DNA of 64,000 nt from the NCBI RefSeq assembly GCF_030816235.1, contig NZ_JAUSXT010000001.1, positions 2,604,001 to 2,668,000 on the forward strand, written 5' to 3'. The position numbers and the translations under genes were made by a program. The notes below the pieces were generated by a model. It saw only the letters and a program-made list of their open reading frames with translations, was not told the origin of the DNA and did not search any database. Source of the stretch: Microbacterium sp. W4I4 (GTDB lineage Bacteria > Actinomycetota > Actinomycetes > Actinomycetales > Microbacteriaceae). Positions 7,634 to 15,813 of the stretch are shown here, piece by piece (position 1 is the stretch's first letter; each line of letters starts with the position of its first letter).

Positions 7634-7707
7634 TGGAGGGACTGACGGGAATCGAACCCGCGCTATCTGCTTGGGAAGCAGAAGTTCTGCCATTGAACTA
7701 CAGTCCC
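7634..7707 (-). tRNA. tRNA-Gly (anticodon CCC)
   Basis: On the minus strand the cloverleaf folds fully: acceptor GGGACTG pairs with CAGTCCC, D stem GTTC/GAAC, anticodon stem TCTGC/GCAGA with loop TTCCCAA (anticodon CCC, glycine), and a T arm with TTCGATT. The mature body is 7637-7707 with discriminator T, and CCA is encoded at 7634-7636. The gene is a hybrid: its 5' half is chromosomal and its 3' half belongs to the integrated element. Confidence 0.95.
7635..7681 (-). repeat. attR: 3' half of tRNA-Gly supplied by the element
   Basis: Identical to 2903-2949. This copy is joined to the chromosomal 5' half and so rebuilds a functional tRNA-Gly. The crossover lies somewhere within the 47 identical bases, with the edge at the anticodon stem. 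Confidence 0.9.
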
Positions 7708-7839
7708 GCACGCCTCACGGCGCCTGGCCAGCATAACAAACCCGACACGGGGGTGTGGCACCACGGTGCCACTCCTCACGAGCACGTTCATCCTGCAGGC
7801 GGACGCGCCCCGTGCACCCGCGCCCGTAGCGTCGAAGAC

Positions 7840-8784
7840 ATGATCACAGCAGAAGGCCTCGGCAAGAGGTACGGAGACAAGCTCGCGGTGGATGACGTGT
7901 CGTTCACGGTGCGCCCGGGGAGCGTCACCGGCTTCCTCGGCCCCAACGGGGCAGGCAAGTCGACCACGATGCGCATGATCGTCGGGCTCGACCGCCCCAC
8001 GACCGGTCGCGTCACCGTGAACGGCAGCGAGTACAGCAGGCTGGGCGCGCCGCTGAACGAGGTGGGGGTGCTGCTCGACGCGAAGGCCGTGCACACCGGC
8101 CGCAGCGCGCGCAACCACCTGCGCGCGATGGCCGCGACCCACGGCATCCCGACCTCCCGCGTCGATGAGGTCATCGACATCACCGGCATCGGATCGGTCG
8201 CCCGCAAGCGCGCCGGCGGATTCTCGCTCGGCATGGGGCAGCGGCTCGGCATCGCCGCGGCCCTGCTCGGCGACCCGCACACGCTCATCCTCGACGAGCC
8301 GGTCAACGGCCTCGACCCCGAGGGCGTCCGCTGGGTGCGCCAGTTCGTGCGCCACGTGGCATCCGAGGGCCGCACGGTGCTCCTCTCCAGCCACCTGATG
8401 AGCGAGATGGCGCAGACCGCCGACCATGTCATCGTCCTCGGACGCGGCAAGGTGCTCGCCGACGCCGCGCTGCCCGACCTCGTGCGCGCGTGGACCACCG
8501 AGCGCGTGCACGTGCGCAGCCCGCGCGCCGCAGAACTGGCATCCGCCGTCGCCGGGCGCGACGTCGAGGTCGTCACCAGCAGCCCCGAGACCCTCGACAT
8601 CTCCGGCCTGCCTGCCTCCCGCATCGGCGACCTCGCCTTCGAGCGCGGCATCCCGATCCACGAGCTCACCCCCACCAGCGGGTCGCTCGAAGACGCCTAC
8701 CTCGCCCTCACCGGCGAGTCCGTCGAATACCGCACCCGCGCCGTCCCCAACGACGGCGCCCAGCTCGAAGGAGCAGTCGCATGA
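7840..8784 (+). CDS. ABC transporter ATP-binding protein (ABC-2 exporter type)
   Basis: A 314-residue nucleotide-binding subunit. Walker A is GPNGAGKST (near residue 37), the signature is the degenerate FSLGMGQR and Walker B is LILDEPVNGLD, followed by the H-loop SSHLMSE. The extended C-terminal part is typical of drug or lantibiotic exporter ATPases such as the BcrA type. A TAGCGT box at 7827-7832 lies 7 bases before the ATG, so the transcript is probably leaderless. Its stop overlaps the permease start as ATGA. The two-component system just downstream probably senses the exporter's substrate. Confidence 0.92.
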   Translation: MITAEGLGKRYGDKLAVDDVSFTVRPGSVTGFLGPNGAGKSTTMRMIVGLDRPTTGRVTVNGSEYSRLGAPLNEVGVLLDAKAVHTGRSARNHLRAMAATHGIPTSRVDEVIDITGIGSVARKRAGGFSLGMGQRLGIAAALLGDPHTLILDEPVNGLDPEGVRWVRQFVRHVASEGRTVLLSSHLMSEMAQTADHVIVLGRGKVLADAALPDLVRAWTTERVHVRSPRAAELASAVAGRDVEVVTSSPETLDISGLPASRIGDLAFERGIPIHELTPTSGSLEDAYLALTGESVEYRTRAVPNDGAQLEGAVA

Positions 8785-9590
8785 CCGCGATCCAGGCACG
8801 CGCCACCCACATCCCCGCGACGAGCTTGCGTCCGACGTTCGTCCGCCAGCTCCGCAGCGAGCTCATCAAGCTGATGACCGTCCGCGGCACATGGTGGTCG
8901 GTCGCCATCGTCGCGGCTCTGACCATCGGGATCGCGTTCATCGTGGCATCCGCGATCACCCCGCCGGTCGACAACATCGTCATGGCGGTCATCATGCCGG
9001 TGCAGTTCACGATGATGCTCGCCGGCATCCTCGGCGTGATCTCGGTCACCGGCGAATACTCCACCGGCATGATCCGTTCCACCTTCACCGCGAACCCCGT
9101 GCGCGGCCTGGTGGTCGCCGCGAAGGCGACCGTGCTGGCCGCGTTCATGTTCGTCGTCTCCCTCGTCATCTTCGTCATCGCCGCCGTGGGCATCTCGCCT
9201 CTGGCCGCGTCCAAGGACATGGCGCTGGACTGGGCCGACCCCCAGAGGGTGATCCTGCCGATCCTCGCCGCATCCGCCGCGATGGCGCTGTTCGCCCTCC
9301 TCGGCGTCGGCATCGGCTTCCTGCTGCGCTCCGGGGCAGGCGCGATCGCCGTCACCGTCGGCATCATCTTCGTTCTGCCTGTGATCGTCAGCCTGCTCGG
9401 CGCCCTCCTTCACGACGTCCAGTGGATCGCCGAGCTCGGCGACTACCTGCCCTCCGCGGCCGCGCAGTACGCGATCCTCCCGCAGGACGGTGCACCGGTC
9501 AGCACGCCGATCGCCTGGGTCACGCTCGCCGCCTGGCCCGCCGCCGCCCTGCTGGGCGCGTGGGCCGTGGTGCGCGGACGGGACGTGTGA
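8781..9590 (+). CDS. ABC-2 type membrane permease
   Basis: A 269-residue permease with about six hydrophobic segments (for example VAIVAALTIGIAFIVASAI near residues 40-60). The N-terminal FVRQLRSELIKLMTVRGTWW is the classic start of ABC-2 permeases that pair with BcrA-type ATPases. It is translationally coupled to the ATPase gene (ATGA at 8781-8784). The pair should form a homodimeric or heterodimeric exporter of a lipid, peptide or antibiotic; the substrate is unknown. Confidence 0.88.
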   Translation: MTAIQARATHIPATSLRPTFVRQLRSELIKLMTVRGTWWSVAIVAALTIGIAFIVASAITPPVDNIVMAVIMPVQFTMMLAGILGVISVTGEYSTGMIRSTFTANPVRGLVVAAKATVLAAFMFVVSLVIFVIAAVGISPLAASKDMALDWADPQRVILPILAASAAMALFALLGVGIGFLLRSGAGAIAVTVGIIFVLPVIVSLLGALLHDVQWIAELGDYLPSAAAQYAILPQDGAPVSTPIAWVTLAAWPAAALLGAWAVVRGRDV

Positions 9591-9592
9591 CC

Positions 9593-9607
9593 CTTCGACA
9601 AGCTCAG
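9593..9607. repeat. Dispersed 15-mer CTTCGACAAGCTCAG
   Basis: This word follows the permease stop codon and recurs with one change (AGG for AAG) in another intergenic gap at 60813-60827. It resembles a short intergenic repeat that I recall as widespread in Microbacteriaceae genomes. Confidence 0.45.
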
Positions 9608-9608
9608 G

Positions 9609-9650
9609 GACCCACGCCGTAGCGTCATGGACCCACGCCGTAGAGTCGTC
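9609..9650 (+). promoter_or_regulatory. Tandem duplicated promoter region of the sensor kinase
   Basis: A 21-bp unit beginning GACCCACGCCGTAG is repeated at 9609-9629 and 9630-9650. The second copy provides TAGAGT (9641-9646), which is 7 bases from the GTG start at 9654 and fits a leaderless -10 box. The first copy supplies a similar TAGCGT one unit upstream. Confidence 0.5.
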
Positions 9651-9653
9651 ACC

Positions 9654-10925
9654 GTGTCCAGATCGCACAGCCGCAGCTCCGCCGTCCTCCGGGACGACGG
9701 GCTGCGGCTGCCGCGTCCGCCGGGCATCATCCGGCAGTTCTGGGCCCGGCATCCGCGCTTCGCCGACATCCTGGTCGCGCTGATCTGCCTGGCCCTGTCG
9801 GTCGGATCCAGCGCCGCGCCCTACTCGGATGCGGCGACGATCCCGCCGGCGGGAGCGATCGTGATCGCCGTCGCTCTCATCGCCTCCGCCGTGCTGCTGG
9901 TGTGGCGTCGGCGCTGGCCGGTCGCGGTCCTGGTCGCTGCGATCGTCGCCGACGTGCTGCTGCTGGTCATCACGCGATCCTCGGGCGGCCCCGCCTTCGC
10001 CCTCGCCCTGTACACACTCGCCGTCCACCGCTCCCCGAGGTCCAGCTGGATCGGCCTCGGGGCCGGAGTGGCGATCACCGGAGGCCTCGCCCTCGCCTGG
10101 TTCGGACTCGGCGGGCTCACCCTGCAGGCGGCGCTCAACACGGTGCTCGCCGTGAGCATCCCCGGACTCATCGGTGCGCTGATCGGCATCAACATCGGCA
10201 ACCGCAAGCGCTACATCGACGCGGTCATCGCCCGCTCGCGGCAGCTGCTCGTGGAACGCGACCAGCAGGGTCAGCTCGCCGCAGCCGCCGAGCGCGACCG
10301 CATCGCACGCGAGATGCACGACATCGTCTCGCACTCGCTGACAGTGGTCGTCGCGCTTTCGGAGGGTGCCGCGGCGACGTCGGATCGGGACCGTGCGAGG
10401 GATGCATCGATGGCGGCCGCTCAGACCGCCCGCGATGCGCTCACCGAGATGCGCTCCATGCTGGGGGTGCTGCGCGACGGCGATGCGGATGCCCCGCTCG
10501 CGCCACTGGATGCGACGAACCCCGCCGACACGGTCGCGACCGCTCAGCGCGCCGGCTTCCCGGTCTCGCTCGCCACGCGTGGAGAGGTGGATGCCGCACC
10601 GGCACTGCGCTTCGCGATCGGACGCATCATTCAGGAGGGCGTCACGAACGCGATCCGGCACGCGCCGATGGCGAGCACGATCGACGTGCGGATCGATCAT
10701 GATGCGGATCCGATCGTGATCGAGATCGTCAACGACGGCGCCTCCCGCCCGGTGTCCGACGCCGGCTTCGGTCTGCGGGGCCTCGCCGAGCGCGCCGCGC
10801 TGCTCGGCGGCGTCGTCGTCTCGGCTCCGGCGGGAGAAGCGCGATGGATGCTGCGCGCCGAGCTGCCGCACCCGACCGGACTCCCCGCTGCCCCGCAACC
10901 GACCGCCAAGGAGACCGACCGATGA
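9654..10925 (+). CDS. Sensor histidine kinase, NarL/LuxR-type system
   Basis: A 423-residue membrane kinase with about four to five helices (residues about 35-180), then a HisKA_3 dimerisation box with the phosphoryl-accepting His in ERDRIAREMHDIVSHSL and a C-terminal HATPase (GLRGLAERAALLGG). The GTG start was chosen because a TAGAGT box sits 7 bases upstream; an in-frame ATG at 9627 lies upstream of that box. It is coupled to the response regulator by an ATGA overlap. Position after the ABC exporter suggests it senses the exported compound or envelope stress. Confidence 0.9.
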   Translation: MSRSHSRSSAVLRDDGLRLPRPPGIIRQFWARHPRFADILVALICLALSVGSSAAPYSDAATIPPAGAIVIAVALIASAVLLVWRRRWPVAVLVAAIVADVLLLVITRSSGGPAFALALYTLAVHRSPRSSWIGLGAGVAITGGLALAWFGLGGLTLQAALNTVLAVSIPGLIGALIGINIGNRKRYIDAVIARSRQLLVERDQQGQLAAAAERDRIAREMHDIVSHSLTVVVALSEGAAATSDRDRARDASMAAAQTARDALTEMRSMLGVLRDGDADAPLAPLDATNPADTVATAQRAGFPVSLATRGEVDAAPALRFAIGRIIQEGVTNAIRHAPMASTIDVRIDHDADPIVIEIVNDGASRPVSDAGFGLRGLAERAALLGGVVVSAPAGEARWMLRAELPHPTGLPAAPQPTAKETDR

Positions 10926-11602
10926 CCGATCCCATCCGCGTGCTGCTGGTCGATGACCAGTCGCTCATCCGCATCGGCTTCCGCCTCGTGCTCGAGGCCG
11001 AGCCCGACATCGTGATCGTCGGCGAGGCCGGCGACGGTGCCGAGGCGATCGCGCAGACCGCGACGCTGCATCCGGATGTCGTGCTGATGGACGTGCGGAT
11101 GCCGGGAATCGACGGCATCGCCGCCACCGAGCAGATCGTGCGGCAGCATCCGCAGGTTCGGGTGCTCGTGCTCACCACCTTCGACCTGGACGAGTACGCG
11201 TTCGGTGCGATCCGGGCCGGTGCGAGTGGCTTCCTGCTGAAGGATGCACAGCGGCAGGAGCTCGTCGCTGCCGTGCGCGCCGTGCATCGCGGCGACGGGG
11301 CGCTCGCCCCGCGCGCCACCCGTGCGCTGCTCGATCACCTGGCGACCCAGCCGGCCGACGCCGTGCCGGGGGCCGCCGGTGCCACGGCATCCGATCCGCT
11401 CACCGACCTCACCGACCGAGAGCGCGACGTGTTCCGCGCGATCGCACAGGGCCTGAGCAACAGCGAGATCGCGGCAGGCTTCTTCCTCAGCGAGTCGACC
11501 GTGAAGACGCATGTCGGCCGGGTGCTCGCCAAGCTCGGCGCCCGCGACCGCGTGCACATCGTGATCCTCGCCTACCAGTGGGGACTCGCGGACCCCGCCT
11601 GA
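10922..11602 (+). CDS. LuxR/NarL-family response regulator
   Basis: A 226-residue regulator: receiver domain (residues 1-120) with the phosphorylated Asp in DVVLMDVRMPG, switch Thr in VLVLTTFD and Lys in FLLKDA, then a LuxR HTH (LTDRERDVFRAIAQGLSNSE, then ESTVKTHVGRVLAKL). Translation is coupled to the kinase (ATGA at 10922-10925). The likely target is the exporter promoter upstream. Confidence 0.93.
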   Translation: MTDPIRVLLVDDQSLIRIGFRLVLEAEPDIVIVGEAGDGAEAIAQTATLHPDVVLMDVRMPGIDGIAATEQIVRQHPQVRVLVLTTFDLDEYAFGAIRAGASGFLLKDAQRQELVAAVRAVHRGDGALAPRATRALLDHLATQPADAVPGAAGATASDPLTDLTDRERDVFRAIAQGLSNSEIAAGFFLSESTVKTHVGRVLAKLGARDRVHIVILAYQWGLADPA

Positions 11603-11641
11603 GCCGGGTCCCCTCGCCCGCCGGGTCCCTCTGCCGGCCGG

Positions 11642-11791
11642 GTCCCTCCGCCCGCCGGGTCCCATCGCTCCGCGCCGTGTCCCACAAGTGGTGGGTGCAG
11701 CCGGTCCGGACCCGCCACTACTGGGACACGACTCCGACCGTGTCACAGAGGTGAAGGGTGCGGATGCCGGGGACCCGGCGGGCGGAGGGAC
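11642..11791. repeat. Nested intergenic inverted repeat
   Basis: The whole gap 11603-11827 lies between convergent genes and has no gene. It opens with several GCCGGGTCCC copies. A perfect 22-bp inverted repeat has arms at 11642-11663 and 11770-11791. Inside it sit GTGTCCCA (11677-11684) with TGGGACAC (11722-11729), and AGTGGTGGGT (11687-11696) with ACCCGCCACT (11710-11719, one mismatch). The nested hairpins could be a bidirectional terminator or a copy of a dispersed palindromic element. Confidence 0.7.
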
Positions 11792-11827
11792 ATGCCTGGG
11801 ACCATGACAGGGACCGGGCCCGGCTGA

Positions 11828-13054
11828 TCAGTCCCGTGCGGGCAGGATCAGCGAGAAGGTCGTGGTCGTGTCGCCGTCGAGCAGCAGATGTCCGCCGAGC
11901 GATTCGGCGAGCTCCGCCGCCAGTGCCAGCCCGATGCCCTCGCCGGATGTGGTGCTGCGCTGCTCGGGCCGACGCTGGAACACCGCATTGCCGCTCGGCC
12001 GCGGGCCCTCGTCGGAGACCTGCACAGTGACGTAGTCCGTGCGACGCGTCCCGGTGATGGTCACCGTGCCGCGACCGTGGGCGAGCGCGTTGTGCAGCAG
12101 CACGTCCAGGATCTGGGAGGCCGCCGTCGCCGCCGATCCGAGGCCGGCATCGACCTTCTCGACACGGATGGTTCTGCCCGCGGATGTCGCCTGCGCACTC
12201 CAGCGCTCGGCTGCGGCGCGGATCGCACCATCGAGCGGCTCGGTCGCTACGCTTCCCGGCGCCTCGCCGCGCGCCAGCTGCAGCAGCTGGCTGATGGCAT
12301 CCGCCAGACGATCGATCTCGGTCAGCGCGTGCCCGAGCTGCTCCCCGACCTTCGGCGGGGTCTCGGGCCAGAGCGAGAGGTCCTCCAGCTCGAGGCGCAA
12401 TGCAGTGATCGGGGTGCGCAGCTGGTGCGACGCGTTGGCGGCGAACTCGTGCTCACGCCGGATGCGATGCTCGAGTGTTTCCGCGCTCTCGCGCAGAGCC
12501 TCGTCGATCGCGCGAGCCTCGGGAATCGTCATCCGCTCGCGCTCAGGGTGCAGGCCGCCGCGTCCCAACTCGCGGGCGGTCTCCGCCAGACGCACGAACG
12601 GTCGGGACAGTGCGCGGGCGAGCAGGATCGCGGCGATCACCGACCCGATCAGCAGTGCGATGCCGAGCAGGACGACGGGCAGGACCGCAGTCACGATCCG
12701 CTGCGTGAGCGAGGCGCTGGAGCGGGTCAACGTGACGCTCCCACCGCCGACCAACTGCTCGGTGGCGTGCGCGTCCTCTGCCGCCGGCTCTCCGACGACC
12801 AGTTTCTCGCCGTCGGCACTGATGTAGGTGACGCTCTCACCCGGGCCGAGCAGCGGCTGCAGGAACTCCTCGGTGACCGGGACCGCCTGCCCGCGCTCGG
12901 TGACCACCGCGGCCAGCAGCCCCGCGAGCCGGCCGACCTGCTGAGTCTGGGCGGCCTGCACCATCTCGGCGACCATGAACGCGCGCGGGATGCCATACAG
13001 GGCGATGATCGTCACCGCGAGGGTGACGAAGGCGACGATCAGTCGCTTACGCAT
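11828..13054 (-). CDS. Sensor histidine kinase, OmpR-type system
   Basis: A 408-residue kinase. Two membrane helices (about 5-28 and 135-160) enclose an extracytoplasmic sensor of about 100 residues; a HAMP-like linker precedes the H-box HEFAANASHQLRTPITAL and the HATPase (SDEGPR, then GEGIGLALAAELAESLGG). The start at 13054 (ATGCGTAA) overlaps the response-regulator stop by 8 bases. It converges on the LuxR-type regulator gene. Confidence 0.9.
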   Translation of the reverse strand: MRKRLIVAFVTLAVTIIALYGIPRAFMVAEMVQAAQTQQVGRLAGLLAAVVTERGQAVPVTEEFLQPLLGPGESVTYISADGEKLVVGEPAAEDAHATEQLVGGGSVTLTRSSASLTQRIVTAVLPVVLLGIALLIGSVIAAILLARALSRPFVRLAETARELGRGGLHPERERMTIPEARAIDEALRESAETLEHRIRREHEFAANASHQLRTPITALRLELEDLSLWPETPPKVGEQLGHALTEIDRLADAISQLLQLARGEAPGSVATEPLDGAIRAAAERWSAQATSAGRTIRVEKVDAGLGSAATAASQILDVLLHNALAHGRGTVTITGTRRTDYVTVQVSDEGPRPSGNAVFQRRPEQRSTTSGEGIGLALAAELAESLGGHLLLDGDTTTTFSLILPARD

Positions 13055-13841
13055 CCGCCATGCCCTTGTCGGACGCTGCACCCTTGTCGGACGCTGAGCC
13101 CTTGTCGGAGGCCGTGCCGCTGTCAGGCGTCGAGCCCTCGTCGAGCCGGAAGCCCACTCCGCGCAGCGTGGTGATCCGCACGTCCGCCCCGGATTCCTCG
13201 AGCTTCTGCCTCAGGCGGGCCATGGTGACGTCCAGCGTCTTGGTGGATCCGAACCAGTTCTCGTCCCAGACCTCGTCCATCAGCCGCTCCCGTGTGACCA
13301 CGGAGCCGCGGCGCAGGTCGAGCTGGGCGAGCAGGTCGAACTCCTTCGTGCTCAGCGGCAGTTCGCGTCCGCCGGTGAGCGCGCGGCGCGAGTCGACATC
13401 GACGACGAGGGTGCGCTCGGCGGCCGGCGCTGCGGAATGCGCGGCGGATACCTCGGCGCGGGCCGTGGCGGCCGCACCGGCGCTGCGGCGCAGCAGTGCC
13501 CGCATCCGAGCGAGCAGCTCGGCCAGGGCGAACGGCTTGGCGATGTAGTCGTCGGCGCCGACGTCGAGTCCGACCACGCGGTCCAGCTCGCCGTCGCGGG
13601 CGGTGAGGATGATGATGCCCCCGGAGAAGTCCTGCTCGCGCAGCCTCCGGCACACGTCGAGGCCGTCCATGTCGGGCAGACCCAGATCCAGCACGACCAG
13701 ATCGACGTCGTCGCCGGCACGCTCGAGCGCCGCGGCACCTGCGGCCACCCGCTCCACATCGTACCCCTCGCGGTCGAGGGTGCGCAGCAGCGGCACCGCG
13801 ATGCCGTCGTCGTCTTCCACAACCAGGATTCGTCGCCCCAC
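13047..13841 (-). CDS. OmpR/PhoB-family response regulator with repeated C-terminal tail
   Basis: A 264-residue regulator: receiver domain with the acidic pair EDDD, phospho-acceptor in LVVLDLGLPDMDG and Lys in YIAKPFALAEL, then a winged-helix Trans_reg_C domain (LPLSTKEFDLL, then TLDVTMARLRQKLEE). The GTG at 13841 is preceded at 7 bases by TAGCCT (13849-13854 on the plus strand), so the gene is probably leaderless. An in-frame reading through the upstream secreted-protein gene was rejected. The C-terminus is unusual: a six-residue unit (SASDKG, AASDKG) is encoded by 18-bp tandem repeats at 13063-13116. Confidence 0.9.
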   Translation of the reverse strand: MGRRILVVEDDDGIAVPLLRTLDREGYDVERVAAGAAALERAGDDVDLVVLDLGLPDMDGLDVCRRLREQDFSGGIIILTARDGELDRVVGLDVGADDYIAKPFALAELLARMRALLRRSAGAAATARAEVSAAHSAAPAAERTLVVDVDSRRALTGGRELPLSTKEFDLLAQLDLRRGSVVTRERLMDEVWDENWFGSTKTLDVTMARLRQKLEESGADVRITTLRGVGFRLDEGSTPDSGTASDKGSASDKGAASDKGMADA

Positions 13842-13891
13842 GTGGTCGAGGCTATCAACGTCTTCCTCATCCGATATACCGGGTCGCGTCA

Positions 13892-15733
13892 TCAGAATTC
13901 CCTGTCCAGGGCGCCGGTCTCCGAGACGGGTGCCGTCGAGCACGCCGTGCCCGAGAGGTCGGTGGCCGATCCTGACGGGGACCAGACCATGGTGTTGGTG
14001 GTGGTCGCGGTGCGCAGCGCCCCGCCGCTGATCAGTGTTCCGACGGTGACGGTGACGACCGTGACTGGTGCGCCGTTCACGGTGGTGGTGGTCGCGACCA
14101 TCGTGGCGTTGGTGGTGGAGCTCTTGCCGGACTTCACGTAGTCGCCGCGCAGATTGACCGAGCCCAGGCGCACCGAGGTGCTCCCCGCCAGCAGGTCGAC
14201 GGTGTCGCCGGCGCTGCCGGTTCCCAGCAGGCCGCCGTCGCGCAGGCGCAGGGTCGTCGCGGTCGCGGTGCCGTTCCACCCGGCGAGGATGCTGTTGGTC
14301 GACATGGTCTTGCTGAAGGTGAAGGTGATCCGGTCGCCGGTGTCGAGGCGTCCGGCGATACCGGTGGTGTTCGCCGTCTGCACGTCCAGGCCGCGCACCG
14401 GCGTGTTGTCGATGCGGCGGCCGCTCACGACGGCCGAGACGGTCTGCTTGCCCGTGCCGTCGAGGAGCACGGCCCGGAGGTCGTACAGTCCGTCGACGAC
14501 GGTCGTGGTGTTCCAGCCGCAGGTGTAGGGGGATTGGGTCGGCGTGCAGATCGTGGCCCAGCCGCTCGTGCCGGAAGGCGCGTACTGGACGGTGACCGAG
14601 GTCACTCCGGCGGTGGAGTTCGCGACCGCCGTGATCGTCGACGTGCCGGCCAGGTAGGCGCCCGGGTCCTCGACCGAGACCGACGAGATCGTGTTGTCGA
14701 CCATCCGGTTCGCGACGATCGCCGAGGTGGTGCTGTTGCCGGCGAGGTCGGCGGCGATCGCGCGGAAGGAGTAGGCGCCGCGTGCGAGGACGGTGGTGTT
14801 GAAGCGGCACGAGAACGGCGCCTGGGTCGACGTGCAGATCGTGGTCCAGGTGGAGGTGCCGTTGGGTGCGTACTGCAGGGTGACCGTGGCGATGCCGGAG
14901 TCGGCGTCGGATGCCGTCGCACTGAGCGTCACCGTGCCGCTGAGCGGCGTGCTCGGGTCCGTCATCACGACGGTCGGTGCGACGTTGTCGATGATGACGT
15001 CGGTGAGGACCGGCGAGTAGACGACGGTCGCCGGGTTCAGCACGGGGCTGGCCACCGCCCGCAGGTCGTACCCGCCGCTGGCGACGGAGGTGGTCATCCA
15101 GGTCGAGGAGCAGGATGCCGAGCCCAGCAGGTTCAGGCAGCCGGGCAGGCTCTTCCAGCTTCCGGTGCCGGCGACCGAGTACTCGAAGCGTACGGAGTAC
15201 AACCCGAGCAGGTTCGCGTTGTGCAGGGTGGCCCCGAGCGCGACGGTGCCGCGCAGCACCTCGCCGGGATCGGTCAGCGTCACACCGAAGGCGTTGCTGA
15301 CCGTTGTGCGCACGGTCGCCGAGGTGGTGGAGTAGCCCGCGCGGTCGACGGCGACCGCGCGCAGGTCGTACGACCCGTCGGCGACGGCGGTGGTGTTCCA
15401 GGTGCAGCGGTACGGGGCGGTGGTGCTCGTGCACAGCGTGGTCCAGGTGCCGGCGCCGGTCGCCTGCATCTGCAGCATCACGCTCGCCACGCCGGTCTCG
15501 GCATCGGCGGCGTTCGCGGTGATGGTGACCGAGCCCTTGAGGGCCGTGCCGGGGTCGACGACGTCGACCGTCGGGGGCGTCCAGTCGGCGGCGGCGGATG
15601 CGGTGCTCGACACGTTCGACGACTGCGCGGTGTACATGGCGGAGGAGAACTGCGTGCCGTTGAGAGCGGAGACGGCGATGAGCAGGCAGGCCAGCGCGGC
15701 CAGTGCCGTGTTGCGCAGCGTGGTGCCGATCAT
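13892..15733 (-). CDS. Secreted Ig-repeat protein with SipW-type leader
   Basis: A 613-residue exported protein. The N-terminus has a hydrophobic leader (ALAALACLLIAVSALNGTQF) followed by a stretch resembling SipW/TasA-type signal regions. Four Ig-like repeats of about 95 residues follow (about 50-430), each with a paired-cysteine hairpin (for example LCTSTTAPYRC) and the phrase YDLRAV. The C-terminal 180 residues are a different beta-rich domain (ITFTFSKTMSTNSILAGW). There is no sortase motif or membrane anchor, so the product is probably released or assembled outside the cell. It is the last gene of a locus with a SipW peptidase and a TasA-like protein. An AAGGGGG ribosome binding site supports the ATG. 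Confidence 0.8.
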   Translation of the reverse strand: MIGTTLRNTALAALACLLIAVSALNGTQFSSAMYTAQSSNVSSTASAAADWTPPTVDVVDPGTALKGSVTITANAADAETGVASVMLQMQATGAGTWTTLCTSTTAPYRCTWNTTAVADGSYDLRAVAVDRAGYSTTSATVRTTVSNAFGVTLTDPGEVLRGTVALGATLHNANLLGLYSVRFEYSVAGTGSWKSLPGCLNLLGSASCSSTWMTTSVASGGYDLRAVASPVLNPATVVYSPVLTDVIIDNVAPTVVMTDPSTPLSGTVTLSATASDADSGIATVTLQYAPNGTSTWTTICTSTQAPFSCRFNTTVLARGAYSFRAIAADLAGNSTTSAIVANRMVDNTISSVSVEDPGAYLAGTSTITAVANSTAGVTSVTVQYAPSGTSGWATICTPTQSPYTCGWNTTTVVDGLYDLRAVLLDGTGKQTVSAVVSGRRIDNTPVRGLDVQTANTTGIAGRLDTGDRITFTFSKTMSTNSILAGWNGTATATTLRLRDGGLLGTGSAGDTVDLLAGSTSVRLGSVNLRGDYVKSGKSSTTNATMVATTTTVNGAPVTVVTVTVGTLISGGALRTATTTNTMVWSPSGSATDLSGTACSTAPVSETGALDREF

Positions 15734-15813
15734 CGCGATCCCCCTTCTTCCGGTGTCGTACTCATCACGGTATGAGGGGGCCGGTTACAGCCGTCCCACA
15801 GCCGCACATCAAT

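Larger units (their letters stand above)
2903..7681. mobile_element. Integrated tRNA-Gly element, satellite-like, about 4.7 kb
   Basis: Two identical 47-bp direct repeats (2903-2949 and 7635-7681), each the 3' half of a tRNA-Gly gene, flank a block of eight genes and signals typical of site-specific integrative elements. A tyrosine integrase sits beside the intact tRNA at the right end. Diverging from it run xis, an HNH-like gene, a replication initiator with iterons, a TerS-like gene and two unknown small genes. No capsid, tail, conjugation or repressor gene is present. The order int / xis-rep-ori-terS is that of phage-inducible chromosomal islands; a stripped actinomycete integrative conjugative element is the main alternative. 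Confidence 0.88.

Noticed and set aside
8697..10898. A 733-codon antisense frame over the ABC permease and kinase genes
   Set aside because: Very rich in Arg, Asp, Gly and His with no domain; the plus-strand genes are clear and tightly coupled.
13047..15434. A single long frame fusing the response regulator to upstream sequence
   Set aside because: The upstream part is a shadow of the Ig-repeat gene in another frame; the regulator has its own GTG with a -10 box at 7 bases.
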